Positions 15,775 to 24,621 of a DNA stretch of 49,596 bases are shown piece after piece. The stretch's first letter is position 1. The number at the start of each line of letters is the position of its first letter. The notes beneath the pieces were generated by a model that was not told the DNA's origin, ran no database searches, and worked only from the letters and a program-made list of their open reading frames with translations. Position numbers and translations under genes: made by a program. The stretch is taken from contig DFWY01000093.1 in the NCBI GenBank assembly GCA_002381615.1, positions 1-49,596 of the forward strand. The letters run 5' to 3'. This DNA is from Polaromonas sp. UBA4122 (lineage in GTDB: Bacteria > Pseudomonadota > Gammaproteobacteria > Burkholderiales > Burkholderiaceae_C).

Positions 15775-16056
15775 TACGATTTGTCTTCATATCTTGCAGT
15801 TGCTGATCGATGCGAATCACCAACTTCTCGCCCGCACGCAGTGGGTTTCGTGCAACTCCTGTGCGTTTGACATAGCTCCAAAACAATTCTCTGGGTTCAA
15901 GTCGGGCGCATAGCCTGGAAGAACGTGCATGGTCAGGCGTTCCTTGGTGCTGGCGATGTAGTTTTTCACAGCGACGGTCTTGCGTGCGGCTAAACCATCC
16001 ACAACCACCATCCGTCGTCGCGATCCGTGAACGCTTTTATCAAAAAATGAAATCAC
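15775..16056 (-). pseudogene. IS630-family transposase, C-terminal remnant with frameshift
   Basis: Minus-strand translation gives MVVVDGLAARKTVAVKNYIA and LTMHVLPGYAPDLNPENCF, the DDE core of IS630/Tc1 transposases (VVDG Asp, LNPE Glu). At about 15845 the frame shifts, and LRAGEKLVIRIDQQLQDMKT, the normal family C-terminus, continues in another frame to about 15780. The N-terminal half is missing; the fragment begins abruptly next to the small gene ending at 16053. It is a non-functional relic. Confidence 0.8.
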
Positions 16057-16256
16057 TCAAATGAGTGGACGGCACCAGCGGCTGCCCTTGTGTTGCGGGC
16101 AGGCCATCTCCAGTCAGTGACATCCGTCAAAGCTGTCGAGCGCCTGAAGCCGATGGCCATCGTCCTTCCGTTGGCCTGGCAGGCTTTGCGCGCGCGGCCG
16201 AATTGGGCCTTTGCGGGTGCGGTTTTGTGTTCGTATCCGGCACCCGTGTGTGTCAT
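16053..16256 (-). CDS. Small basic hypothetical protein
   Basis: 67 residues starting MTHTGAGYEHKTAPAKAQFG, with AGGAGA 6 bases before the ATG at 16256, a better signal than most genes here. Rich in Arg, Ala and Lys. It lies 41 bp downstream of the 136-residue gene on the same strand, so the two probably share a transcript. Its last codons overlap the IS630 fragment boundary, so the natural C-terminus may have been replaced. Function unknown. Confidence 0.45.
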   Translation of the reverse strand: MTHTGAGYEHKTAPAKAQFGRARKACQANGRTMAIGFRRSTALTDVTDWRWPARNTRAAAGAVHSFE

Positions 16257-16297
16257 GCTTTTTCTCCTGGTGGCTGCCCTTAGGGCGGGTTGAGTTT

Positions 16298-16708
16298 TTA
16301 AACTGCGGGTTTGATGATGGAATATTGCGCGCGCAATTCGGTGATTGCGAAGGCGTCTTGGGCTTCGGACAACCACAATTTCTGTTTGCCGGCCTCAGTG
16401 TTGATTTTGGCTTCTGAAATATCGACCAGGTACCAGTCCGACGAGCGCCGTTCGAGACGAACAGTGGTGGCCTTTCGACTGTTTTGGTACGCGCGCGCAA
16501 CACTGTCGCCGCTCGTATGCACGAGCACAGCGCCCTGGGCGCGGGCCTTGGCGGCTACCAAGCAGACAACTGTTTTTTCGGCCTGTTTGGCCAGGTCAAT
16601 GATGTCGACTGCGTCGTGCAAAGTGTGTGCGGTTGCGGTGCCGTTCACTGCGCGCAGGGCAATTTGGATCTCGTTAGTAGCTTGGACGGTGATCTTGATG
16701 GGTTTCAT
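16298..16708 (-). CDS. Hypothetical protein, 136 residues
   Basis: AAGGAAG precedes the ATG at 16708. The sequence starts MKPIKITVQATNEIQIALRA and looks like an alternating alpha/beta fold of about 130 residues without membrane segments. Near the end, KQKLWLSEAQDAFAITELRA suggests a terminal helix. I know no family. It appears to be the first gene of a two-gene operon with the small gene at 16053-16256. Confidence 0.55.
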   Translation of the reverse strand: MKPIKITVQATNEIQIALRAVNGTATAHTLHDAVDIIDLAKQAEKTVVCLVAAKARAQGAVLVHTSGDSVARAYQNSRKATTVRLERRSSDWYLVDISEAKINTEAGKQKLWLSEAQDAFAITELRAQYSIIKPAV

Positions 16709-16776
16709 GATGTCTTCCTTGTGGCGTGTTGGTATTTCAAATGATGGGGAGAGTATATAGGATACGCCCTATTATA

Positions 16777-17583
16777 TCAAGCAAAAAAGGAGTCCGGATG
16801 CAAATCAGGTTTAGAAAATAGTTGGATCCGTAATCCATTGTTGATACCGTTCGGCCCAACTTCTAGGAAACCCAGGAGCGAGCTCGTTGCCTTCTGGTGA
16901 TATGGGTTACCGCCAAACGGTGGCCCAACCTGTAACTTCAAGTGTGACCCATTCTGAACGTCCGCTCCTGGCCGAACGCGGTTGCTCAGTTTGATGAAAT
17001 CAACGCCACATTGCTGACCTTCCAAGTCATATCTGAACGGCCGGTTTGGATGAGGCATTTCGGCAAACTGGCTGACAGCAATCAGCTCTTGAACCTGTCG
17101 TTCAAGTGAAAAAGTTTGCAGCGCCCATGTGACGGTCGGCTTCGCAGCGTAAAGAGTCGGTGGCCAGTGCCCGCTTTCTGGCAACCCAATTGCATGAGTT
17201 GGGGTGCCGGTCAGCCGCCGTTCGTGGCGGTCAACTTGGTGCCCAATGCTGACCTTCGGCCCGTCACGTGATGAAAGGCGGGTACCAAGGTACAGCAGAT
17301 GTTCCAGAAGGCAATTTATCGGCATGTCCTTGGCCAAAGGCGGCACTGGCCACATCCAATAGTGACGGCTGGTATTCGCCGGTTTTCGGTCATAGGCCAG
17401 AAAATCATCACGAACGGCAGCTACTAGTTCCGCTGCCGCTGCGCGTGATTCCAAGCGTTGTATGCGCGCATTCACCGGATTCCTTGAAGGAGGCGCGCTT
17501 CGCATCATTTTTGCATGACAATGGACGACATTAACGAACACGATCTGTCCAAAAGTTCGGGGAAGAAATTGTGGCGAGTTCAT
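16777..17583 (-). CDS. Hypothetical protein, up to 268 residues
   Basis: Open from the ATG at 17583; a more likely start is around 17505-17508 (MMRSAPPSRN), since the upstream ATG has no ribosome site and overlaps the neighbouring gene start by 13 bases. The protein is rich in His, Pro and Arg, with HYWMWPVPPLAKDMPINCLL and VGPPFGGNPYHQKATSSLLG. No domain recognised. It diverges from the defence-like cassette and could be unrelated to it. Confidence 0.45.
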   Translation of the reverse strand: MNSPQFLPRTFGQIVFVNVVHCHAKMMRSAPPSRNPVNARIQRLESRAAAAELVAAVRDDFLAYDRKPANTSRHYWMWPVPPLAKDMPINCLLEHLLYLGTRLSSRDGPKVSIGHQVDRHERRLTGTPTHAIGLPESGHWPPTLYAAKPTVTWALQTFSLERQVQELIAVSQFAEMPHPNRPFRYDLEGQQCGVDFIKLSNRVRPGADVQNGSHLKLQVGPPFGGNPYHQKATSSLLGFLEVGPNGINNGLRIQLFSKPDLHPDSFFA

Positions 17584-20555
17584 TTAGTGCCGAAGACAAG
17601 CGGGGTTCCCTGTGGCATCGCTGGGATCCTCACATCCACACGCCCGGCACCGCCCTGAACGACCAGTACGCCGGTCCAGATCCTTGGGGAGCGTTCCTGG
17701 ACGCCATCGAGGCGTCGAATCCACCGATTCGCGCGATGGGTATCACCGACTACTTCGGCATTGAACGCTACGAGCAGGTCGTCGACGAAAAGCACCGTGG
17801 GCGTTTGTCTGGGGTGGGTTTGATATTCCCCAACGTCGAGCTTCGACTGGGCATCGAGACCGCGAAGGCATCAGCGGTCAACATCCACCTGCTCTTCTCG
17901 CCGCATGATGCCGACCACATCGACCGGATCAAGCGCTTCCTGCTGGAGTTCGAGTTCCCCTACCTGGGCGAGTCCTACCGATGCCAACGCAGCGACCTCA
18001 TCCGATTGGGCCACGCCCACAAGCCAGACCTGACAGACGACGAGGCAGCTCGGTCCGAAGGTGCCAATCAGTTCAAGGTGAACTTCGACCAGCTCAAGCA
18101 GGCATGGTCAAAGAACGAGTGGATCAAGAAGAACACCCTGATCGCCGTCGCCGGCGGAGAGAAGGACGGGACCTCCGGTCTGCGCGACGCCACAGCCTCG
18201 TTCGCGGCACAGCGCAAGAACGTCGAGGGCCTTGCCCACATCATCTTCAGCGCCAATCCCAAGCAGGTCCGCTTCTGGCTGGGCAAGGAATCGGCCACCG
18301 TCGAAGAACTCGAAAGCCAGTACAACGGATGCAAGCCCTGCCTGCACGGGTCGGATGCGCATTCGCTCGCCAAGGCCGGGCAGCCAGACGGCGACCGCCG
18401 CTGCTGGATCAAGGGCGACCTGATGTTCGACTCGCTACGCCAAGCCTGCATCGAACCCGAAGAGCGTGTTTTCATCGGCATCGAGCCACCGCGCGGCGCA
18501 TTGGACAGCCACACGATCAACTCGGTGTCTGTGACGAACGCGCCCTGGATCGCGAACGGTGCCGTTGGGCTGAACGCGGGACTGGTTGCCGTGATCGGCG
18601 CGCGGGGCTCGGGAAAAACAGCCTTGGCCGATCTGATTGCGGCAGGCGGTCTTGCGCTCTCCCCTCACTTGAACGAGCGCTCCTTCATCCTGCGGGCGAA
18701 ACAACACCTCGGTGACAGTAGAGCCGAACTGCGATGGGCATCTGGCGAAACGACTGGCAATGAACTCGCCCAAACCGACATGGAGGACTTCCTGGACAGC
18801 CCGTATGTCCAGTACCTGTCGCAGCAGTTCGTCGACCAGCTCTGCTCGGCGGAAGGCTTGAACGATGCACTGGTCACGGAGATCGAGCGTGTGATCTTCA
18901 ATGCTCACCCGCTCAACGAACGTCAAGGCGCCGACTCTTTCCAGGAGTTGCTGGGCCTTCGGCTGGAAACTTCGCGCCAGAAGCGCGAACGCCAGCAACA
19001 GGCTCTGACCAGGGCGTCCGCAGACCTCACCGACGAACGTGTCAAGAAGGACGGCCTCAAGGCGCTCGAGAAGGACCGGGACGAGAAGAAGCGTGCGATC
19101 GACAAGGACAAGACCGACCGCAAGTCGCTGGTTGCCAAGGGCAACGAAGAACGCGCGAGGCGCCATGAACAGGTTTCGCTCGCGGTCGATGCGAAGCGAC
19201 AACTGGTAGACCAAGCCAAGCGCCGACACCAGGCTCTGCTTCACTTGCAAAACGACGTGCGCGACTTCCGCACCCGCCAGGCGCCATCTCTGCTCGCCGA
19301 CCTGAAGCAAGAGCGTGAGCATGCCGGCCTCAGTGCCACTGACTGGGATGCCTTCAGGCTCGACTATGCCGGCCCGGTTGACACGTTGCTGACCGAGCGC
19401 ATCAAACAGGCGAACCTGTCTGTGGCCGCGCTGCAAGGCCCCGCGAAAACCGATCCGGTGCCTCAGGCCAATCCCGACCCGGCCGTCGCGCTGATCCCCG
19501 TGGACGTCAACCTCGCGGATCAATCGCTCTCGCTCCTTGAGCGGGAGCTCGCTCGCCTGCGCACGCTGGTCGGTGTCGACGCGCAGAACGCCAAACGCTT
19601 CACCACCCTCTCGGACAAGATCACCAAAGCCGAGACCGCGCTGACCAAGGTGCTCCAGCAGATCGAGCGCATTCAAGGTGCAGACGAGCGCATCCGCGCG
19701 CTGGTCGATGCGCGGCGCAGCGCCTATGCCGCCATCTTCGAAGCCATCGTTGAGGAAGAGCTGGAACTTGCGGATCTCTACGCGCCCATCAAGGCGCGCA
19801 TCGATGAGGCAGCGGGCTCCTTGTCGAAACTGTCGTTCTCGGTGCGTCGAAATGTGGACCTTGCGCAGTGGGCCGCCAAGGGTGAAGATCTGTTGGATCT
19901 GCGGACCAACGGCCCGTTCAAGGGGCGCGGTGAGTTGCTGCGGTCGGCGCGCGCCGGGCTGTTGGCGGCATGGGCAACCGGTGACGCCGCGCAAGCCGCC
20001 ACGGCCTTGCTCAATTTCGTCAAGACCAATGAGGCGGCGCTCCGGACCCACATGCCGGAGAACGCCGAGTTCCGCGCATGGGCGCGCAACATCTCGGACT
20101 GGCTGTACAGCACCGATCACATCACTGTTGGCTACGGCTTGCAGTATGACGGCGTAGATATCGAGCAGTTGTCACCTGGCACGCGCGGCATCGTCTTGCT
20201 GCTGCTGTACTTGGCCATCGATGCGGAAGATGACCGACCACTGATCATCGATCAGCCCGAAGAGAACTTGGACCCTCAGTCCATCTATCAAGAGCTGGTG
20301 CATCGCTTCCGCGACGCCAAGAAGCGGCGCCAGATCGTGATCGTGACGCACAACGCCAACTTGGTGGTGAACACCGATGCGGATCAGGTGATCGTGGCGC
20401 AGTGCGGACCGCACAGGCCCGGCCAGTTGCCGCTCATTACGTATGAGAGCGGTAGTCTCGAAAACCCGCTCATCCGGCAGCACGTGTGCGACATCCTCGA
20501 AGGTGGAGAGCGCGCCTTCAAGGAGCGCGCCAAGCGCTTGCGGGTGACCATTTGA
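17571..20555 (+). CDS. PHP-domain plus SMC-like ATPase (TrlF family), putative defence protein
   Basis: 994 residues from a GTG at 17571, with GGGGAAG a few bases upstream. The N-terminal PHP phosphoesterase domain shows WDPHIHTPGT (metal motif D-x-H-x-H, residues 19-23), GITDYFGIERY and LHGSDAHS (about 257-264). Walker A is VIGARGSGKTALAD (about 341-354). A long charged coiled coil spans about 460-720. The ATPase head closes with QLSPGTRGIVLLLLYLAID (ABC signature-like), RPLIIDQPEENLDP (Walker B, about 888-902) and IVIVTHNANLV (H-loop). This is the TrlF-family layout; PHP could cleave nucleic-acid ends or nucleotides while the SMC-like head senses DNA. It leads a three-gene cassette; phage defence is inferred. 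Confidence 0.85.
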   Translation: MASSFSAEDKRGSLWHRWDPHIHTPGTALNDQYAGPDPWGAFLDAIEASNPPIRAMGITDYFGIERYEQVVDEKHRGRLSGVGLIFPNVELRLGIETAKASAVNIHLLFSPHDADHIDRIKRFLLEFEFPYLGESYRCQRSDLIRLGHAHKPDLTDDEAARSEGANQFKVNFDQLKQAWSKNEWIKKNTLIAVAGGEKDGTSGLRDATASFAAQRKNVEGLAHIIFSANPKQVRFWLGKESATVEELESQYNGCKPCLHGSDAHSLAKAGQPDGDRRCWIKGDLMFDSLRQACIEPEERVFIGIEPPRGALDSHTINSVSVTNAPWIANGAVGLNAGLVAVIGARGSGKTALADLIAAGGLALSPHLNERSFILRAKQHLGDSRAELRWASGETTGNELAQTDMEDFLDSPYVQYLSQQFVDQLCSAEGLNDALVTEIERVIFNAHPLNERQGADSFQELLGLRLETSRQKRERQQQALTRASADLTDERVKKDGLKALEKDRDEKKRAIDKDKTDRKSLVAKGNEERARRHEQVSLAVDAKRQLVDQAKRRHQALLHLQNDVRDFRTRQAPSLLADLKQEREHAGLSATDWDAFRLDYAGPVDTLLTERIKQANLSVAALQGPAKTDPVPQANPDPAVALIPVDVNLADQSLSLLERELARLRTLVGVDAQNAKRFTTLSDKITKAETALTKVLQQIERIQGADERIRALVDARRSAYAAIFEAIVEEELELADLYAPIKARIDEAAGSLSKLSFSVRRNVDLAQWAAKGEDLLDLRTNGPFKGRGELLRSARAGLLAAWATGDAAQAATALLNFVKTNEAALRTHMPENAEFRAWARNISDWLYSTDHITVGYGLQYDGVDIEQLSPGTRGIVLLLLYLAIDAEDDRPLIIDQPEENLDPQSIYQELVHRFRDAKKRRQIVIVTHNANLVVNTDADQVIVAQCGPHRPGQLPLITYESGSLENPLIRQHVCDILEGGERAFKERAKRLRVTI

Positions 20556-20694
20556 TCAGCGATCAACGAGAAAGCGGATACCAGGTGCCCACCCTCGCCG
20601 CCGCAACATCGAGCACGTTGGCGCCGCCGTCTGGCACGCCATGAAGCGCTTACACGCCCCTGCTGTTCAGCCCCGATCACAATAGGAATTCCTC

Positions 20695-21435
20695 TTGGAC
20701 GTTCTCTATTTCCTCAAGGAACGTACACGGCTCATCCGCCAGTACTACGAACAGGCCGCGAAGCCGTTCAGCGAAACCATACGAAAGATCGAGGCGGAAG
20801 AAGAGCCCTTCGTTCCGCCTTACAGCGAGGATCCGGAGCCAGCATTTTTTGCCGAATGGGTCGAAGCCAACGAACTGCTCGAAGTGACGGGGCGGAGTTG
20901 CGTGTCGATGCTCTCCGCCTCACTGCAGCTCTACCTGAATGCATGGGACCGAATCCTGGGGCTGCAGTGCAAGGCGCAGTTCAAGGCAGCCTTCAAAGGT
21001 GACGGGTTGATTGGCGGCTACCGACAGTGTCTTGCCGCGCGACTGGTGTTGGACTGGAAAGAATGCCCCGCCGACCTCGCCATCATCGAGCAGGTGGTGC
21101 TCGCACGAAATCGCGATCAACATCCAGACAGCATCACCACGCTCCGTGTGACGCATGCAGACCATGATCGAGCCCGGCATCCACGCCCCTTCTTTCTCAA
21201 CGACAAGGAAGCAGAACTCTATGACAACGGCGATGGCGCAGGCTTGTGGATGTCACCTAGCCTGCACGTGCCTCGCGAAAAGCTGATGGAAGCCATCTCC
21301 AATGTCGAGTCACTATGCGAATGGCTCGAAGAGAAGATGTTTGACGCAAAGTACCCGGCACGTCACGACAGCGCTCTTCCGATTTCCGATTCAGCGCAAG
21401 ATCTCAGAACCACGACGGGAAACGCCTCCACATGA
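20695..21435 (+). CDS. Putative HEPN-fold protein of the defence-like cassette
   Basis: 246 residues. The start is a TTG at 20695 with AGGA 7 bases upstream. The protein looks mostly helical. It contains LARNRDQHPDSI at about residue 140, an exact R-x4-H motif with Asn after the Arg, which is the catalytic signature of HEPN ribonucleases. The helix before it (AARLVLDWKECPADLAIIEQ) and the buried helix SVSMLSASLQLYLNAW-like segment near 75-90 fit a HEPN bundle. Its stop codon overlaps the start of the next gene (ATGA at 21432), so they are translationally coupled. It could be the toxic effector RNase or a structural adaptor. The HEPN call rests on one motif. Confidence 0.55.
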   Translation: MDVLYFLKERTRLIRQYYEQAAKPFSETIRKIEAEEEPFVPPYSEDPEPAFFAEWVEANELLEVTGRSCVSMLSASLQLYLNAWDRILGLQCKAQFKAAFKGDGLIGGYRQCLAARLVLDWKECPADLAIIEQVVLARNRDQHPDSITTLRVTHADHDRARHPRPFFLNDKEAELYDNGDGAGLWMSPSLHVPREKLMEAISNVESLCEWLEEKMFDAKYPARHDSALPISDSAQDLRTTTGNAST

Positions 21436-23849
21436 CCGCAAAGAAATTGACGACCTCACCGACGGAAGCGGACCTCGAAGCGGAAATACATCACGCGATT
21501 GCGCTGGCATTCCCTTGGCTGCCAGCCGAGTCCATTCACCATCAAACAAAGTTCTCGTTCACCTTCGGTCGCAAGAAGATCGATGTCGACGGCACCGAAG
21601 CGTCTCGGGCGGAGGCACGATCCGATATCGTTCTGTACAACGGCGATCGTCCTCTCGCAGTACTGGAGCTGAAGCGTGCCGGCGTGCCGCTGACACCAGA
21701 CGACGACGCACAAGGTCTTTCCTATGCACGGGTTCTGAACCCGTCCCCGCCGCTGGTCGCCGTGACCAACGGTACCGATTTGCACTTCATCGAAACCCAC
21801 AGCGGCAAACGCTGGCAACCGACACAGCGCGCGGAACAGGAATTTCAGGCTCTCGTGACCAGCGCCGCTCGGGTTGCGGCTGCAGACATGAAACAAGCCA
21901 TCGAGACCTTGATGGGAACCAACGCTGCGGTGTGGATGCAGGCGGTCCGTCTTACCGCCGCGGAAACGATGGATGAACTCAGCGCCTCCTGGGATGAACC
22001 CGCGCGCCCGTTTGCTCGGGGCTTCCTGATTCCACGCAAAGCTACCGCTCAGGTGTTGCGACGCGCAACCGGAGGTGCCAAGCTCATCCTTGTCGAAGGA
22101 GCTCCCCTGGCAGGCAAGAGCAATGTCTTGCGTGAAGTAAGCCTCCGCACGACGCAGTTGGATGACATCGCTACGCTGTACGTCGAAGCCGGAGTGGCAG
22201 GAGGCATCCTGCAATCTCTCGCAGATGCGCTCGCCCGCTCACTCGCGTGGCCAGTGACGCGAGAGGAAGCGCGCAGTTGGCTGATGCGTCTATCACAGTC
22301 CAGCGACCACAGATTGCTTCTGGCGGTCGATGGCCTCGATGCCGGCGACAACGATACCCGCAGAGAGATCGAAGACCTTTCTTCGACGACATTTGGGCCG
22401 GGCCTTTTCGTCATCGTCGCTGTAGACGATGCCGTGGCCGGGAAGCTGGTGACAGCGCCCAACGGGTTGACAGAATCGGCCATAGGGCGGCGCGCACAAC
22501 GGGTCCATGTCGGACCGCTGGACGATCGCGAATTCCAGATCGCGCTACGCGTGCTGCGGGGGCATCGAATTGAGCTGATGCATGGCGCCCAGGCCACCCC
22601 CGAATTCCGTCAGCCCTGGGTCCTGCGAGCAACTAGCGCGCTGGTGATCGAACGCATCGAAGACGCTGCCCCGACTCTTGCTGTCGCACTGCCGCCGTTG
22701 CTCAGCCTGGATTTGATTCGGCACGCGCGAGAGCGATTCACCGATCATGAACTGCGTCGACTTTTCAAGGCCATCGCGAAGGCCGTGCTAGCCGACACCA
22801 GGGACCAAAAGCGCGATACCTCCCTGATGCTGGAGTCCCTTGAAATCAACGTCGTTCGTCGCGAGACTCTGCGCCAGCATGTGGACGCTACGGAGTTGAC
22901 TTGGCTGATCGATCGAGCTTTCGTGAAGCCTGCCATACATGCCTCAGGGGACTCGATCCTATTCATTCGGTTGCCGGAGCTTCTGGCTAGTGAGTTGGCT
23001 CGGTTGCTGGCCGATGAACTTGTTCCATTGGTTCAGGCCGATGCGCAACATGCTGCCACCTGGATCGCCGGCGCAGCGAGCAATTTGCCGATCGGCGACG
23101 TGATCGCCGCTCAGGCGATCTCCGACGCTGTGCACCGGCCAGGCAGCCTGTCGTTCGATCTCATTAGAGCCTTGCTCGAGACGCCACCGGAGCGTCAGCC
23201 GGTGTCCGCCGGCGGGCGGTTCGCCACCCATTTCCCCGGCGTGGGGCTGGTCGAGCTGGTCTTCAAGGAAGACGGAACCGCTGTGGTGGACATCGATGGA
23301 CATCTGCACACCATCGATCTGGGCGACGATGGCATGTCCGACACTTACACAAACATCCACCAGTGGTTGATCCTTTCCCACCTCGCAGCAGTGCCGTTCG
23401 CGATGGAGACTCCCGAAGGCCTTCAACGCGTCGATCCAGGGATCTTGCTGATCGTAGGCACGGCCGACCTCGTTTTGCGCAAGCCTGGCGGAGATCACGA
23501 AATGCGCGCGGCACCGACCCATGAAGTACCGGGCATCGGCTCGATGGTTTGCCACGAGGCGGGGATCATCGAGCCAATCACACTCTCCATTTTCCGATAT
23601 CTGATGCGCGACGGCGCGGCGGCAAGCGACTGGATCGATTCTGCGCTCGCCGAGGATTCAATGCCGTTGCTGAGCCGCATCCATATCGCTCTGTTGCAAG
23701 CATCATCTTCTGCGCATGAAGAACTGGCTACGTGGGCGGAGGAGACGCTGACCTCGAAGGTCTTGCCGGCATTCAAGCGTTTTCCGGTCTTGCAGTGCAG
23801 CAATGCATCGCCGACGTCCGGTGTTAGTTCCATAACTGACTTGCTCTGA
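21432..23849 (+). CDS. PD-(D/E)xK nuclease fused to STAND-like NTPase
   Basis: 805 residues. The N-terminal domain (about 10-135) resembles HsdR_N/restriction-endonuclease folds: EARSDIVLYNGDRPLAVLEL then KRAG, giving D...E-x-K at about residues 63-79, and then QGLSYARVL and VAVTNGTDLHFIE. A P-loop NTPase follows: LVEGAPLAGKSNVLREV (Walker A, about 220-236) and LLLAVDGLDAGD (Walker B, about 294-306), a NACHT/STAND-like arrangement. The C-terminal ~400 residues are unrecognised and could be the sensor. It would be a nuclease switched on by nucleotide-dependent oligomerisation, as in several anti-phage STAND proteins. The overlap with the HEPN-like gene indicates a shared operon. Confidence 0.72.
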   Translation: MTAKKLTTSPTEADLEAEIHHAIALAFPWLPAESIHHQTKFSFTFGRKKIDVDGTEASRAEARSDIVLYNGDRPLAVLELKRAGVPLTPDDDAQGLSYARVLNPSPPLVAVTNGTDLHFIETHSGKRWQPTQRAEQEFQALVTSAARVAAADMKQAIETLMGTNAAVWMQAVRLTAAETMDELSASWDEPARPFARGFLIPRKATAQVLRRATGGAKLILVEGAPLAGKSNVLREVSLRTTQLDDIATLYVEAGVAGGILQSLADALARSLAWPVTREEARSWLMRLSQSSDHRLLLAVDGLDAGDNDTRREIEDLSSTTFGPGLFVIVAVDDAVAGKLVTAPNGLTESAIGRRAQRVHVGPLDDREFQIALRVLRGHRIELMHGAQATPEFRQPWVLRATSALVIERIEDAAPTLAVALPPLLSLDLIRHARERFTDHELRRLFKAIAKAVLADTRDQKRDTSLMLESLEINVVRRETLRQHVDATELTWLIDRAFVKPAIHASGDSILFIRLPELLASELARLLADELVPLVQADAQHAATWIAGAASNLPIGDVIAAQAISDAVHRPGSLSFDLIRALLETPPERQPVSAGGRFATHFPGVGLVELVFKEDGTAVVDIDGHLHTIDLGDDGMSDTYTNIHQWLILSHLAAVPFAMETPEGLQRVDPGILLIVGTADLVLRKPGGDHEMRAAPTHEVPGIGSMVCHEAGIIEPITLSIFRYLMRDGAAASDWIDSALAEDSMPLLSRIHIALLQASSSAHEELATWAEETLTSKVLPAFKRFPVLQCSNASPTSGVSSITDLL

Positions 23850-24229
23850 TCCATCTGCCAACGCGGGCCTTGGCCGAGTCGTGTGAATTGGCATTCCGGC
23901 AGGCTCCGAGGTACAGCAGTCGTCTGGATGGCTGCTTTCCGGAATCATTGAGCGACGGCAGTTGGTCGATGGCCGAAATTGGTTTTGGCGAAATCGGCGT
24001 CAATTTGCCGACTGTCGGCCTGTAAAGGCCAATGCCCGGTTTGGAGGAGGCAGTTCGAAAATGGCTACTTCGGCAATGTGTCTTTTGCAGACGGTCAATG
24101 CTAATCCCTTGATGGACGGGATTGCACGGAAATCAGCCGTTGACATCAGCCGCTCTAATTGGCGGAGTTGGGATTTAGCGGTGGACCTGTCAAATCACGC
24201 GAATGACGGATTATGCCGACCATATGAAC
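23850..24229. other. Gap after the defence-like cassette, no gene seen
   Basis: Only short frames without family resemblance or ribosome sites. No transposase fragment, tRNA-like fold or clear terminator was found. The base composition is close to that of the cassette. Confidence 0.45.
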
Positions 24230-24513
24230 TTATACGGCATAGACTGCCTTTTTCATGAGCGCAAAAACAGAGAGGAGGTTTTCCTCCGTTGGCTCATCTT
24301 TGTGCAGCCACCTGACCTCAAACCCCATTAGGTGGCCCATTCGATGCCCCGTTTGAAATCGCGCCACTTGTCGTTTTCTTCGGCCAGCTCGATGTATTGG
24401 TTGAGCAGGAGGTACTGGTTGCCACCTGCACAATACTGTGCTTTATCAAAGGCTTCCTGAATGAACGGATAGGCTTCCTCGTACCGTTCAGCGCGGTAGT
24501 GGTAGCTTGTCAA
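24230..24513 (-). pseudogene. C-terminal fragment of a helical-repeat protein, frameshifted
   Basis: The minus-strand frame from 24513 reads HYRAERYEEAYPFIQEAFDK, then a second helix pair (YLLLNQYIELAEENDKWRDF) and KRGIEWAT before a stop at 24328. A neighbouring frame continues MGFEVRWLHKDEPTEENLLS and ends at 24230. The first part looks TPR-like. Its N-terminus is missing; an IS4-type element lies about 110 bp upstream. Parent function unknown. Confidence 0.5.
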
Positions 24514-24621
24514 TGATCGATATGAGCACCCTGCCGGCGGCTACGCCAGTTGTTCGTGCCGCTGCCGCGACCCATAGGTCACCCCGTCACTGATGAGATC
24601 CCCCTCAAAAAAAGCGGGATG

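Noticed and set aside
18435..20120. Long open frame (561 codons) antisense to the TrlF-like gene
   Set aside because: It is the complement of a well-supported coding frame in GC-rich sequence; its translation has no domain character, while the plus-strand frame shows PHP and ATPase motifs.
17571..20555. TrlF-like gene as a Lamassu LmuB or a plain SbcC/Rad50
   Set aside because: The N-terminal PHP metal motifs (DPHIH, GSDAH) and absence of a Cap4/LmuA neighbour or SbcD partner do not fit; the TrlF layout does.
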